The notes under the pieces are model-generated. The model was not told the DNA's origin, ran no database searches, and saw only the letters and a program-made list of their open reading frames with translations. A program made the position numbers and the translations under genes. Shown here piece after piece: positions 56,753 through 64,000 of a stretch of DNA of 64,000 bases. The first letter of the stretch is position 1. The number at the start of each line of letters is the position of its first letter. Source of the stretch: JAAXGX01 sp965221595. Lineage in GTDB: Bacteria; Acidobacteriota; Vicinamibacteria; Vicinamibacterales; UBA8438. Location: assembly GCA_965221595.1 (NCBI GenBank), contig OZ244900.1:3162001-3226000 (forward strand), read 5' to 3'.

Positions 56753-57925
56753 ATGACGAGCCGCGTCCGTGCAGCCTGTACGGTCGCGGCGCTGGCGGCC
56801 CTGTCCGGCACCTCGTTCGGGCAGCCGCTGCCGCTCTCGGGCTACCTGCAGAACGTCCCGCTCGCCGGCACCGCGGGCAGCGGGCTGAGCGACTTCAACC
56901 GGTTCCGGGTGTCCAGCGGGTCGGCGGCGGGACCGTTCCGATTCGAGGCCGCCTACGAGCACGTGCTGACCCTGCGGCGGACAGGCGCCATGCCGGGCTT
57001 CAGCCTCGGTGCGGTGCCCGGCGGGGGCGAATGGCTGGACCTGCAGTGGACGCTCGTCGAGCGCGAGCACGTCGTCTGGCAGCACCGCTTCGACCGCCTC
57101 AGCGTCGGCTGGGAACCCTCCGAGCGGCTGGAGTTCACCGCCGGCCGGCAGGCGGTGTCGTGGGGCACGGCGCTCTTCCTCACGCCGAGCGACCCGTTCA
57201 CGCCGTTCAGCCCGGTCGATCCGTTTCGGGAGTTCCGGGCGGGGGTGGACGCCGTCCGCGCCCGCTTCTACCCCGGCCCGTTCAGCGAGATCGACGTGGT
57301 CGTGCGCCCCACCCGCTCGCCGGCCGGCGAGGAGTGGACGGCGCTCGCGCGCGGCCTGGCCACCGTGCGGAACTGGGAGATCTCGGGCTGGGGCGGGGCC
57401 CTGTACGGCGACCCGGCGGGTGCCGTCGGCGGAGCCGGCGCGCTCGGGGGCTGGGCCGTGCGGGGCGAGGCGACGCTCCGCCGTCTGCGCGACGAGCTCG
57501 TGTGGCGCGGCACCATCGGCTTCGATCGCCTGCTGCAGGTAGGCGGCAGCGACCTCACCTTCCTCGTCGAGTACCAGCGCGACGGTCTCGGCACGGCCGA
57601 TCCCGGAGAGTACCTCGACCTGCTCGGGTCCGAAACCTTCCTGCGCGGCGAGCATCTCGTGCTCGGCCGGGACGAAGCGGTCGTCCAGGCATCGTACCAG
57701 CTGCACCCGCTCTGGAGCATCGCCGGGCTGTGGCTCCGGAACCTCAACGATCACAGCGCGATCCTCGGTCCGAGCCTCGCCTACTCGGCTAGCGACAACG
57801 TGGCGATTGCGGCCGGCGTCTTCGTCGGGACCGGCGCGGACGAGACGACGGACGCGGTACCGCTGCCGTCCGAGTACGGGCTGGCGGGCGTCACCGGCTT
57901 CATCTCCCTCAGCTGGTTCTTCTGA
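56753..57925 (+). CDS. Outer-membrane beta-barrel protein of the export set
   Basis: The 390-residue product has a signal peptide ending near SFGQPLPLSG and then alternating strands rich in aromatic residues, ending LSWFF, a C-terminal Phe typical of BAM-inserted barrels. Segments such as DFNRFRVSSG, RLEFTAGRQAVSWGTALFLTPSDPF and AALWLRNLNDH-like strands recall DUF1302-type barrels, which often accompany LolA-like proteins and exporters. The GRQAVSWG strand is especially like that group. It probably forms the outer-membrane part of the exporter. The start could be GTG 56729, overlapping the ATPase stop, or ATG 56753. Confidence 0.75.
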   Translation: MTSRVRAACTVAALAALSGTSFGQPLPLSGYLQNVPLAGTAGSGLSDFNRFRVSSGSAAGPFRFEAAYEHVLTLRRTGAMPGFSLGAVPGGGEWLDLQWTLVEREHVVWQHRFDRLSVGWEPSERLEFTAGRQAVSWGTALFLTPSDPFTPFSPVDPFREFRAGVDAVRARFYPGPFSEIDVVVRPTRSPAGEEWTALARGLATVRNWEISGWGGALYGDPAGAVGGAGALGGWAVRGEATLRRLRDELVWRGTIGFDRLLQVGGSDLTFLVEYQRDGLGTADPGEYLDLLGSETFLRGEHLVLGRDEAVVQASYQLHPLWSIAGLWLRNLNDHSAILGPSLAYSASDNVAIAAGVFVGTGADETTDAVPLPSEYGLAGVTGFISLSWFF

Positions 57926-57945
57926 ATCCAGGCGGGGCGGACTCC

Positions 57946-57974
57946 TTGACAGTGCACGGCGGCGCGCTCAGAAT
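57946..57974 (+). promoter_or_regulatory. Sigma-70-type promoter with consensus -35
   Basis: TTGACA at 57946-57951 matches the -35 consensus exactly. After a 17-base spacer, CAGAAT at 57969-57974 matches four of six -10 positions. The start point would lie about 20 bases before ATG 58001, with a run of seven G in the leader as ribosome site. Confidence 0.55.
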
Positions 57975-58000
57975 CGATTCCTGGGGGGGGACACCGACCG

Positions 58001-58846
58001 ATGTCTGAACGGCTCTCGGGCACGCTGCGGGGCGCCGGCATGGCGCTCGCCGCGGCCATCGTGGCGGTTGCCGTCGCCGGGCCGGCGGCGCAGACGGAAG
58101 ACTACCGGGCGACCCGGCTGCCCGGCACCGATCGCCCCGACCTCAACGGCATCTGGCAGGCGCTCGGCACGGCCCACTGGGACATCGAGGACCACGTCGC
58201 GCTACCTCCGCCGCTGCTCGAGATGGGCGCCATCGGTGCGGTGCCGGCTGGCCACGGCGTGGTCGACGGCGCCATCCCGTACCAACCCTGGGCCGCCGCG
58301 CGGAAGCGCGAGAACTTCGAGCAGCGCATGGTCGTCGATCCCTGGAACCGGGAGATCGGCGACCCGGAGGTGAAGTGCTACCTGCCGGGCGTGCCGCGCG
58401 CGACGTACCTCCCGCACCCGTTCCAGATCGTGCAGGGCACCGACGAGATCACCATCGCGTACGAGTTTTCGAGCGCGACGCGCATCATCCACCTCGCCGA
58501 TCACGAAGAGCCGGCCATCGACAGCTGGATGGGGTGGTCCAACGGCCGCTGGGACGGCGACACGCTGGTGGTCGACGTCACGGGCTTCAACGGCCTCACC
58601 TGGTTCGACCGGGCCGGCAACTTCCACAGCGACGCGCTGCACGTGGTCGAACGCTACACGCCGCTGACGCCGTACCATCTCGACTACGAGGTCACCATCG
58701 AGGATCCGAACGTGTTCGAGCGGCCCTGGACGATGCGCATGCCCTTGTACCGACGCATGGACGCAACGGCCCAGGTCATGGATTTCCGGTGCCTGGAGTT
58801 CGTCGAGCCGCTGCTGCTCGGCTCGCTGAGCAATCCGGCGCCCTGA
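58001..58846 (+). CDS. LQGVW/CHEGN-family secreted protein, short divergent copy
   Basis: This 281-residue member has a signal peptide, then TDRPDLNGIWQALGTAHWD in place of the LQGVW block, DEITIAYEFSSATRIIHL, RWDGDTLVVDVTGFNGLTWF and VTIEDPNVFERPWTM. The CHEGN end is lost: the C-terminus reads FRCLEFVEPLLLG, keeping one Cys. The CYLPGVPRATYLPHPFQIVQ segment replaces the NNNVQ block. It is therefore a distinct subfamily. It has its own promoter with a consensus -35 and is followed by the DUF6152 gene. The function is unknown. Confidence 0.75.
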   Translation: MSERLSGTLRGAGMALAAAIVAVAVAGPAAQTEDYRATRLPGTDRPDLNGIWQALGTAHWDIEDHVALPPPLLEMGAIGAVPAGHGVVDGAIPYQPWAAARKRENFEQRMVVDPWNREIGDPEVKCYLPGVPRATYLPHPFQIVQGTDEITIAYEFSSATRIIHLADHEEPAIDSWMGWSNGRWDGDTLVVDVTGFNGLTWFDRAGNFHSDALHVVERYTPLTPYHLDYEVTIEDPNVFERPWTMRMPLYRRMDATAQVMDFRCLEFVEPLLLGSLSNPAP

Positions 58847-58848
58847 TT

Positions 58849-58884
58849 GTGGTTCGGACGCGACAAGTGGTTCGGACGCGACAA
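58849..58884. repeat. Perfect tandem duplication of an 18-bp unit
   Basis: GTGGTTCGGACGCGACAA occurs twice in a row, beginning two bases after the stop of the preceding gene and ending 18 bases before ATG 58903. It has the same 18-base period as the duplication at 28974-29007. Confidence 0.7.
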
Positions 58885-58902
58885 CAGGTGGAGGTGGATC
58901 CG

Positions 58903-59334
58903 ATGCCGACGGAGCGAATCGTTGTGGCGGCCTGCGCCGGGCTCGTGCTGAGCCTGCCCGCGGGACCGGCCCTCGCGCACCACGCGTTCGGCGCCGAGTT
59001 CGACGCCAACAAGCCCATCCAACTGGAGGGCACCGTGACGCGCATGGAGTGGATCAACCCGCATGCCTGGATCCATCTCGACGTGACGCGGCCCGACGGC
59101 ACCGTGGAGAAGTGGATGGTCGAGGGCGGGCCGCCGAACTCGCTCGTCCGCCGGGGCTTTCGGAAGGACTCCCTGCAGCCCGGCCAGCAGATCGTCGTCG
59201 ACGGCTACCAGGCCATCGACGGCAGCAACCGTGCGAACGGCAGGGACCTGACGTTCCCCGACGGGACGCATCTGTTCATGGGCTCGTCCGGGACGGGCGC
59301 GCCGCTCGACGGGCGCGATCCGACCGAGCGCTGA
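58903..59334 (+). CDS. DUF6152 family secreted protein
   Basis: This 143-residue protein has a signal peptide ending ALAHH, then HAFGAEFDANKPIQLEGTVT, RMEWINPHAWIHLDV and GGPPNSLVRRGFRKDSLQPG, the standard DUF6152 pattern. Family members are small periplasmic beta-barrel (OB-like) proteins, common in Acidobacteriota and Proteobacteria, with no established function. The conserved HH after the signal peptide and NPHAW could bind a metal. It is flanked by two LQGVW-family genes on the same strand, 54 bases after one and 20 before the next, so the three are likely co-transcribed. ATG 58903 follows GGAGGTGG. Confidence 0.85.
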   Translation: MPTERIVVAACAGLVLSLPAGPALAHHAFGAEFDANKPIQLEGTVTRMEWINPHAWIHLDVTRPDGTVEKWMVEGGPPNSLVRRGFRKDSLQPGQQIVVDGYQAIDGSNRANGRDLTFPDGTHLFMGSSGTGAPLDGRDPTER

Positions 59335-59354
59335 CCAGCATATTGAGGCAGGCG

Positions 59355-60356
59355 ATGAACCATCGACATCTCGCGGCGCTCGGCGCGTTGGCGGTGCTGG
59401 CTGGGGGTGCCGCGGCGCAGCCCCCGTCGGAGACGGCAACCCTGCGCACGGCCTGGGGCGAACCGGACCTGCAGGGCGTGTGGCGGAACGAGACCGAAAC
59501 GCCCTTCGAGCGCCCGGCGGAACTGGACGGCAGGGAGTTCTATACGACCGAGGAGGCCACGGCGCTCGTCGAGGGGCGCTGCGGCACCTCGCGCTACCGG
59601 GCGTGCGCCGACGGCCGGCAGGCACCCGAAGCACCCAGCCCCGAGACCGCGAGCCAGCCGACCGGCACCTACAACCGCTTCTGGCAGGACACCGGCGAGC
59701 CGGAGCGGATCTTCACGCGCACGTCGCTGATCACCGGCCCCACCGGGCGCATCCCGTTCACGCCGGAGATGCAGCGCGAGAGCGACCGCAACGCCGCCAG
59801 CTACGGCCTGGGCCCGTTCAACACCTGGCACGACATCGACACGGGGGAGCGCTGCCACACCGACGGCCTGCCGGGGTCGGTCTGGACCGGCACCGCCGGG
59901 GGACCGCAGCGCATCTCGCAGAGCCCGGGCTGGGTGGTCATCGAGGGCGAGCAGTTCCGCGACCGGCGCATCGTGCCCACCGACGGGCGCCCGCACGGCA
60001 ACGTGCGCCACTGGCTCGGCGAGGGCGTGGGCCGCTGGGAAGGCGAGACGCTCGTGGTCGAGACGCGCAACTTCCTCGACAAGACCAGCGAGCGGTGGCT
60101 GGCCACCTGGCGCGTCCCCACCGAGACGATGCGCCTCGTCGAGCGCTTCACCCGCGTGGACGCCGACACCATCATGTACGAGCTCACCGTCGAGGACTCG
60201 ACCAAATTCACGGAGGCCTGGACGGTCGAGGTGCCGCTCAGCCGGCTCGACCAGCCGTACCTGGAGTACGCCTGCCACGAGGGCAACTACGGCGTCATCC
60301 ACACGCTGAGCGGCGCGCGCGCCCGCGAGCGCGAAGCCGGCGGCAGCGCCCGCTAG
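59355..60356 (+). CDS. LQGVW/CHEGN-family secreted protein
   Basis: The 333-residue product has a signal peptide ending GGAAAQ, then TAWGEPDLQGVWRNETETPF, RIFTRTSLITGPTGR, GWVVIEGEQFRDRRIVPTDG, RWEGETLVVETRNF and a C-terminal YACHEGNYGVIHTLSGAR. It keeps the full family order but differs from the 29-34 kb copies in an internal CGTSRYRACADGRQ loop with an extra Cys pair. ATG 59355 follows GAGGCAGG. The small cytochrome gene follows 50 bases later. The function is unknown. Confidence 0.8.
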   Translation: MNHRHLAALGALAVLAGGAAAQPPSETATLRTAWGEPDLQGVWRNETETPFERPAELDGREFYTTEEATALVEGRCGTSRYRACADGRQAPEAPSPETASQPTGTYNRFWQDTGEPERIFTRTSLITGPTGRIPFTPEMQRESDRNAASYGLGPFNTWHDIDTGERCHTDGLPGSVWTGTAGGPQRISQSPGWVVIEGEQFRDRRIVPTDGRPHGNVRHWLGEGVGRWEGETLVVETRNFLDKTSERWLATWRVPTETMRLVERFTRVDADTIMYELTVEDSTKFTEAWTVEVPLSRLDQPYLEYACHEGNYGVIHTLSGARAREREAGGSAR

Positions 60357-60406
60357 CAGCTCGAGGGTGGATGAGAGCAGGCGTGAATCATGCGAAAGGA
60401 CGGATC

Positions 60407-60802
60407 ATGCGGCAACGCACACGCGCCACTCTGATTGCAACCCTCCTGCTCGTCCTGACGCTGACGACCACGGGGTCGGCGCAGTTGCCCAGCCTGGCCC
60501 AGCTGATGCGTGACAAACTGGACCACGCCCAGCAGCTGCTGGCGGCCGTGGTGCTCGGCGACCACGGCCGGGTCGAGCGCATCGCCAACGAGCTCGTGGC
60601 GCTGAGCGAGGCGTCGACCTGGAGCCCGCTCCAGACGGTCCAGTACCTGCACTACGCGGCCGACTTCCGAGGATCCGCCCACGCGTTGATGGAGGCGGCC
60701 GCGGCACGCAACAGCGACGGGGTGTCGCTGGCCTACATGGAGCTGACGATCAACTGCGTCCAGTGCCACAAGCACGTGCGGGGCGCGCGGCTGGGGAACT
60801 AG
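60407..60802 (+). CDS. Small class II-like cytochrome c
   Basis: The 131-residue protein has a signal peptide ending TGSAQ, a helical body (LRMRDKLDHAQQLLAAVVL-type helices, then NELVALSEASTW) and a single heme motif CVQCH close to the C-terminus, followed by KHVRG. A C-terminal CxxCH after a four-helix bundle is the cytochrome c-prime (class II) arrangement. It is periplasmic and could pass electrons or bind small gases. ATG 60407 has AGGA upstream; ATG 60371 would add 12 residues. Its TAG stop shares the CTAG at 60799-60802 with the convergent otsB stop. Confidence 0.78.
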   Translation: MRQRTRATLIATLLLVLTLTTTGSAQLPSLAQLMRDKLDHAQQLLAAVVLGDHGRVERIANELVALSEASTWSPLQTVQYLHYAADFRGSAHALMEAAAARNSDGVSLAYMELTINCVQCHKHVRGARLGN

Positions 60803-61593
60803 CCGCCGGCCAGGCGCTCCAGCAGGGTCTGCACCTCGCCGGGGTGGCCGAGTCGCAGCTCCGCGGCGGTGGGGCGCTCGGTGTCGGCGACCACGACGCC
60901 TGTGCCCCGGCCGGCCAGGACCCGGAAGGCCGTCTCGTCGGTCAGGTCGTCGCCGATGAACAGGGCCGACGCGAGGTCGCGCCCTTGGGCCTCGAGCAGC
61001 CAACGCACCGCCCGGCCCTTGTCCCACGCGATGTCGGGCCGCAGCTCGTGCACCAGCTTGCCGCCCTCCCGACGTAGCGACGGATGCGCCCGCTGGACGC
61101 GGGCCACGAGCGCATCGACCCGTGCGCGCTCCGTCGGCGCCACCAGCCGGACGTGCGTCGAGACGCTGAACCGCTTGCGCTCCACGATCACACCGGCGAT
61201 GTCGGCCGCCTCGCGGCGCAGCCAGCCCTCGGCGCCGTCGAGCGCCGGCACGAAGTCCAGCGCCAGCTCCCGGCGCAGGCCGCTGCCCGGGAACCCGACG
61301 ATGTCGAGCCCGTGGCTGCCCACGTAGGCCAGGCCGTCGAGCTGGACAAACCCGGCCACCACCCCGACGTCCCGGCCGGAGACGATGGCCACGGGCAGCA
61401 CCGCCGCCAGCCGCCGCAGCGCCAGGCGCATTGCCGCCGGCAGCACCGCCTGCTCGGGCCGGTCGACTATCGGCGTCAGCGTGCCGTCGTAGTCCAGACA
61501 GACGACGCCCCCGGCCCGGATGCGCTGCCAGCGTTCCTCATGGCCGGGCGCGAGCGCCCACGGCAGCGCCAGGGTGGAACGTTGGTGCGACAT
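60799..61593 (-). CDS. otsB: Trehalose-6-phosphate phosphatase
   Basis: OtsB removes phosphate from trehalose 6-phosphate, the last step of trehalose synthesis, a response to osmotic stress. The 264-residue HAD-family protein has CLDYDGTLTPIV (catalytic Asp pair), SGRD, a cap domain and GDDLTDETAF near the end. The length is usual. No otsA (trehalose-phosphate synthase) is next to it in the window. ATG 61593 is chosen; a GTG at 61614 would add seven residues. It overlaps the convergent cytochrome stop by four bases. Confidence 0.92.
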   Translation of the reverse strand: MSHQRSTLALPWALAPGHEERWQRIRAGGVVCLDYDGTLTPIVDRPEQAVLPAAMRLALRRLAAVLPVAIVSGRDVGVVAGFVQLDGLAYVGSHGLDIVGFPGSGLRRELALDFVPALDGAEGWLRREAADIAGVIVERKRFSVSTHVRLVAPTERARVDALVARVQRAHPSLRREGGKLVHELRPDIAWDKGRAVRWLLEAQGRDLASALFIGDDLTDETAFRVLAGRGTGVVVADTERPTAAELRLGHPGEVQTLLERLAGG

Positions 61594-61618
61594 GACCGTC
61601 GCGCGCCCCGGCACCCGG

Positions 61619-62503
61619 TCAGTCGGCGAGCAGTTCCAGCAGCGCGAGCGGGTCGACGCGCGCGTCGTTCAGGCGCACGGTCCAGTGCAGGTGCGGGCCG
61701 GTGACACGACCGGTGGCACCGACTTTCCCGACGACCTGGCCGCGGGTGACCACGTCGCCCTCGGCGACGTCGATCGCCGAGAGGTGGGCGAAGTACGAGT
61801 ACAGGCCCCAGCCGTGGTCGAGGATCACCACCTTGCCCGAGAAGTAGAGGTCGCCGGTCAGGACGACGGTCGCCGCGTTCGGGGACCTGACCGGCACACC
61901 CGTGCCGGCCCGGAAGTCGGTCCCGCTGTGCGGGCTGCGCGGCTGGCCGTTGTAGAAGCTGCGGCGGCCGAAGCTGCTGGTCGGCTGGCCGGGTACGGGG
62001 GCCGCGAACCCGCCGCGCCACAGGCGTTCGGGACTGGCGACACGGAAGACGGCGGACACTTCGTCCTGTTCGCGCAGGATGCGGTCGATGACCGCCTGCG
62101 GGGGATCCACGTAGTTCGGATTGACGCGCAGGTGGCGTGTCGGGAACTCCTTGGGCTCGACTTCGAGCGGATAGACGGCGTGCACCGCGGCCCCGGCCCC
62201 GATGGCGGCCCGCACCGCCACCTCGTACGTGCCCGGCTGCACTGTCAGATCGATGCCCACGAGGCCGCGCCAGACCCCGTCCGACTCCCCCTCGAAGAAC
62301 CGCACCGCGTGGCCGAAGGCGGTGGCCTCGACGGCCAGCGGCGTCAGCGAGGGTCGCACCTCCAGCACGACGACCTCGCCGGGGTGCAGGGCGCGCGCGC
62401 GATGCGACACCTCCAGGCCCGAGAACGACGCTGCCGGCACGACGACGGCGGCGGCCAGCGCCGGCACGACCGCGACCCGCGCGAGTACGTAGGCGTGTCT
62501 CAT
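61619..62503 (-). CDS. M23-family peptidase
   Basis: M23 peptidases are zinc enzymes that cut peptidoglycan cross-bridges. The 294-residue protein has a signal peptide ending near VVVPAA, an N-terminal beta domain (about 30-160), and the M23 domain with HSGTDFRAGTG (zinc His and Asp), YFSGKVVILDHGWGLYSYFAHLS and GPHLHWTV (the HxH motif). All zinc and catalytic residues are present, so it should be active rather than a degenerate activator. ATG 62503 follows GGGAG. It is transcribed towards otsB with a 25-base gap. Confidence 0.88.
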   Translation of the reverse strand: MRHAYVLARVAVVPALAAAVVVPAASFSGLEVSHRARALHPGEVVVLEVRPSLTPLAVEATAFGHAVRFFEGESDGVWRGLVGIDLTVQPGTYEVAVRAAIGAGAAVHAVYPLEVEPKEFPTRHLRVNPNYVDPPQAVIDRILREQDEVSAVFRVASPERLWRGGFAAPVPGQPTSSFGRRSFYNGQPRSPHSGTDFRAGTGVPVRSPNAATVVLTGDLYFSGKVVILDHGWGLYSYFAHLSAIDVAEGDVVTRGQVVGKVGATGRVTGPHLHWTVRLNDARVDPLALLELLAD

Positions 62504-62527
62504 GGTCCACAACTCCCGTGCGGCTGG

Positions 62528-63772
62528 CTAGACCGCGCCGTCGGCCTTGGCGGCGGCGACCGCCGCCGCGTCGAGGCCGAGCAGGCTCGTCAGGATCTCC
62601 TCCGTGTGCTCGCCGAGCAGCGGCGAGCGCGTGACTTCCACCGGCGAATCCGACAGCTTGATGGGGCAGCCCACCGACAGGTGCCGCCCGCGGGCCGGGT
62701 GATCGACCTCGACGATGGTCGCCGTCGCGCGCAGCGCCGGGTCGGCGGCCAGCTCGCGCATCGACAGCACCGGGCCGCACGGCACCTTGAGCGGCGTGAG
62801 CGCCTCCATGACCTCGAACTTGGTCTTCGTCAGGGTCCACCGCTCGATGGCGTCGAACACCTGGTCGAGTTTGGCCAGCCGCGCCCCGGGCGTGTTCCAC
62901 TCCGGGTCGTCGAGCCACTCCGAGCGCCCGACGATGCGCGCCAGCCCCTCGAACGCCGACGCCTGCGCGATGACGTAGACGTACGCGTCGGGGTCGTTCT
63001 CCCAGCCCTTGCACTTGAGCACTGATCCAGGCTGCCCCCCGCCGGACGCGTTGCCGGCCCGCGGGGTGGTGTCGCCGAAACTTCCGTAGGGGTACTGCGG
63101 GTACTCCGTCAGCGGCCCGTGCGCCAGGCGCTGCTGGTCGCGCAGCTTGACGCGGCACAGGTTCAGCACCGCGTCCTGCATCGCGCACGCGATGCGCTGG
63201 CCGCGGCCGGTCCGCTCGCGCTGGAAGAGCGCTGTCACGATGCCGAGCGCCAGGTGCAGCCCCGTGCCCGAGTCGCCGATCTGGGCGCCGCTGACCGTCG
63301 GCGGCCCGTCGTCGAAGCCGGTCGTGCTGGCGCCCCCGCCCGCGCACTGCGCGATGTTCTCGTAGACCTTGTGGTGCTCGTAGGGCCCTGGCCCGAAGCC
63401 CTTGACCGAGGCGTAGATGAGGCGTGGGTTGATTTCCTGGATGCGCTCCCAGGAGAAGCCCATCCGGTCGAGCGCGCCCGGCGCGAAGTTCTCCGTCAGC
63501 ACGTCGGAGACCGCCAGCAACCGGGCGAACAGCGCCTTGCCCCGCTCACGCTTGGTGTTGAGCGTGAGGCTGCGCTTGTTGTGGTTCAGCATCGTGAAGT
63601 AGAGGCTGTCGACATCGGGCACGTCGCGGAGCTGGTGGCGCGTGGCGTCGCCGGCGCCCGGGCGCTCCACCTTGATGACATCGGCGCCGAACCAGGCCAG
63701 GAGCTGCGTGCAGCTCGGCCCGGACTGCACGTGCGTCATGTCGAGAACCCGCACTCCCTCGAGCGCCTTCAT
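62528..63772 (-). CDS. frc: Formyl-CoA:oxalate CoA-transferase
   Basis: Frc moves CoA from formyl-CoA to oxalate, the entry step of oxalate breakdown. The 414-residue class III CoA-transferase matches Frc across its length: NVLDMTHVQ-type start, SLYFTMLNHNKRSLTLN, ENFAPGALDRMGF, GPPTVSGAQIGDSGTG with the catalytic Asp-167, MQDAVLNLCRVKLRDQQRL, GGGQPGSVLKCKGWENDP and LGEHTEEIL. The GGGQPG loop and LRDQQRL are specific to Frc rather than CaiB or BaiF. No oxalyl-CoA decarboxylase is in the window; the next gene upstream is a ketopantoate-reductase fragment. ATG 63772. Confidence 0.88.
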   Translation of the reverse strand: MKALEGVRVLDMTHVQSGPSCTQLLAWFGADVIKVERPGAGDATRHQLRDVPDVDSLYFTMLNHNKRSLTLNTKRERGKALFARLLAVSDVLTENFAPGALDRMGFSWERIQEINPRLIYASVKGFGPGPYEHHKVYENIAQCAGGGASTTGFDDGPPTVSGAQIGDSGTGLHLALGIVTALFQRERTGRGQRIACAMQDAVLNLCRVKLRDQQRLAHGPLTEYPQYPYGSFGDTTPRAGNASGGGQPGSVLKCKGWENDPDAYVYVIAQASAFEGLARIVGRSEWLDDPEWNTPGARLAKLDQVFDAIERWTLTKTKFEVMEALTPLKVPCGPVLSMRELAADPALRATATIVEVDHPARGRHLSVGCPIKLSDSPVEVTRSPLLGEHTEEILTSLLGLDAAAVAAAKADGAV

Positions 63773-63799
63773 CTGCTTCTCTGCCGCCTCCGGTTTCCG

Positions 63800-64000
63800 T
63801 CAGACGGGCTGTTGCGTCCTGCCCCCGGCCGGCGCCCCCGCAATCCGCACCCCTTCCTCGCGGATCGTCCGGTCGAGGAGGCTCACGCAGGCGTAGAGGG
63901 CCCGCAGGGTCGGCACCGCGCAGCCGGTGAGCTCGGCGAGCTCGACCACCGCGCCCAGCATGCCGTCGATCTCGAGCGGCTTGCCGGCCTCCACGTCCTG
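63800..64000 (-). CDS. Ketopantoate reductase-like protein, C-terminal fragment
   Basis: The gene enters from the right edge and ends at 63800, so only the last 66 residues are visible. QDVEAGKPLEIDGMLGAVVE and the following LTGCAVPTLRALYACVSLLD match the helical C-terminal domain of PanE/ApbA-type 2-dehydropantoate reductases, in which K/R-x-x-E-I-D is conserved. The Rossmann domain is outside the window, so pantothenate synthesis versus another 2-hydroxyacid activity cannot be decided. It lies 27 bases before the frc start on the same strand and may share its transcript. Confidence 0.75.
   Translation of the reverse strand, partial: QDVEAGKPLEIDGMLGAVVELAELTGCAVPTLRALYACVSLLDRTIREEGVRIAGAPAGGRTQQPV

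Noticed and set aside
1..64000. CRISPR arrays, prophage, integrases, transposases and rRNA or tRNA genes
   Set aside because: No regularly spaced repeats, recombinase motifs or structural RNA signatures were found on either strand by eye; short RNAs without strong sequence signals could still be missed.

Overview
The window is a very GC-rich, gene-dense stretch of bacterial chromosome with 61 supportable protein genes, two of them cut by the window ends, and no rRNA, tRNA, CRISPR array or insertion sequence that I can see. Gram-negative envelope genes (osmoregulated periplasmic glucan synthesis, LolA-like and LolCDE-like genes, outer-membrane barrels) together with DUF5916, DUF6152, heme-c/copper monooxygenases and many secreted proteins with an LQGVW...CHEGN pattern suggest an Acidobacteriota member, perhaps Vicinamibacteria-like. 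That assignment is inference from gene content; no taxonomic marker gene is present.

Layout. 1-10.4 kb: a secreted-protein fragment, a pair made of a beta-rich secreted protein and a heme-c/copper monooxygenase, a sodium:solute symporter, a DUF5916 barrel protein, a DUF4143 ATPase behind an AT-rich control region, and a lipoprotein beta-propeller. 10.4-16.1 kb: opgH and opgG, divergent from an OpgB-like sulfatase-fold membrane protein and a cytochrome b561. 16.2-25.5 kb: a set combining GTP cyclohydrolase II, a RibD-type reductase, a creatininase-fold amidohydrolase, a divergent PTPS/QueD homologue, an MDR dehydrogenase, a GT4 glycosyltransferase, two methyltransferases and a CDP-alcohol phosphatidyltransferase. 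It looks like a pathway from GTP to a modified pyrimidine or pterin conjugate and is the best candidate here for an undescribed system. A copper monooxygenase gene sits inside it.

25.5-34.7 kb: a second beta-protein/monooxygenase pair, then a leftward run holding four members of the LQGVW/CHEGN family with a two-domain lipocalin-like protein and a small lipoprotein. 34.8-42.9 kb: a PQQ-type beta-propeller with a probably leaderless start, several alpha/beta hydrolases, a tyrosine-phosphatase-like protein, a second symporter and a YdcF-type protein. 43-46.5 kb: a rightward housekeeping operon of amidase, GerMN protein, rph and rdgB.

46.5-52.4 kb: pstC-pstA-pstB-phoU-phoB-phoR, transcribed leftward, with no pstS; its PstB has unusual Q-loop and H-loop residues. 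52.5-57.9 kb: a five-gene export set of LolA-like protein, two FtsX-type permeases, an ATPase and an outer-membrane barrel, with a 173-bp fold-back element between its first two genes. 58-60.8 kb: two more LQGVW-family genes, a DUF6152 protein and a small c-type cytochrome. 60.8-64 kb: otsB, an M23 peptidase, a formyl-CoA:oxalate CoA-transferase (frc) and the end of a ketopantoate-reductase-like gene.

Many starts are GTG or TTG, same-strand neighbours often overlap by ATGA or GTGA, and several divergent or convergent neighbours share start or stop bases. Starts were chosen from Shine-Dalgarno spacing and signal-peptide position and remain predictions.
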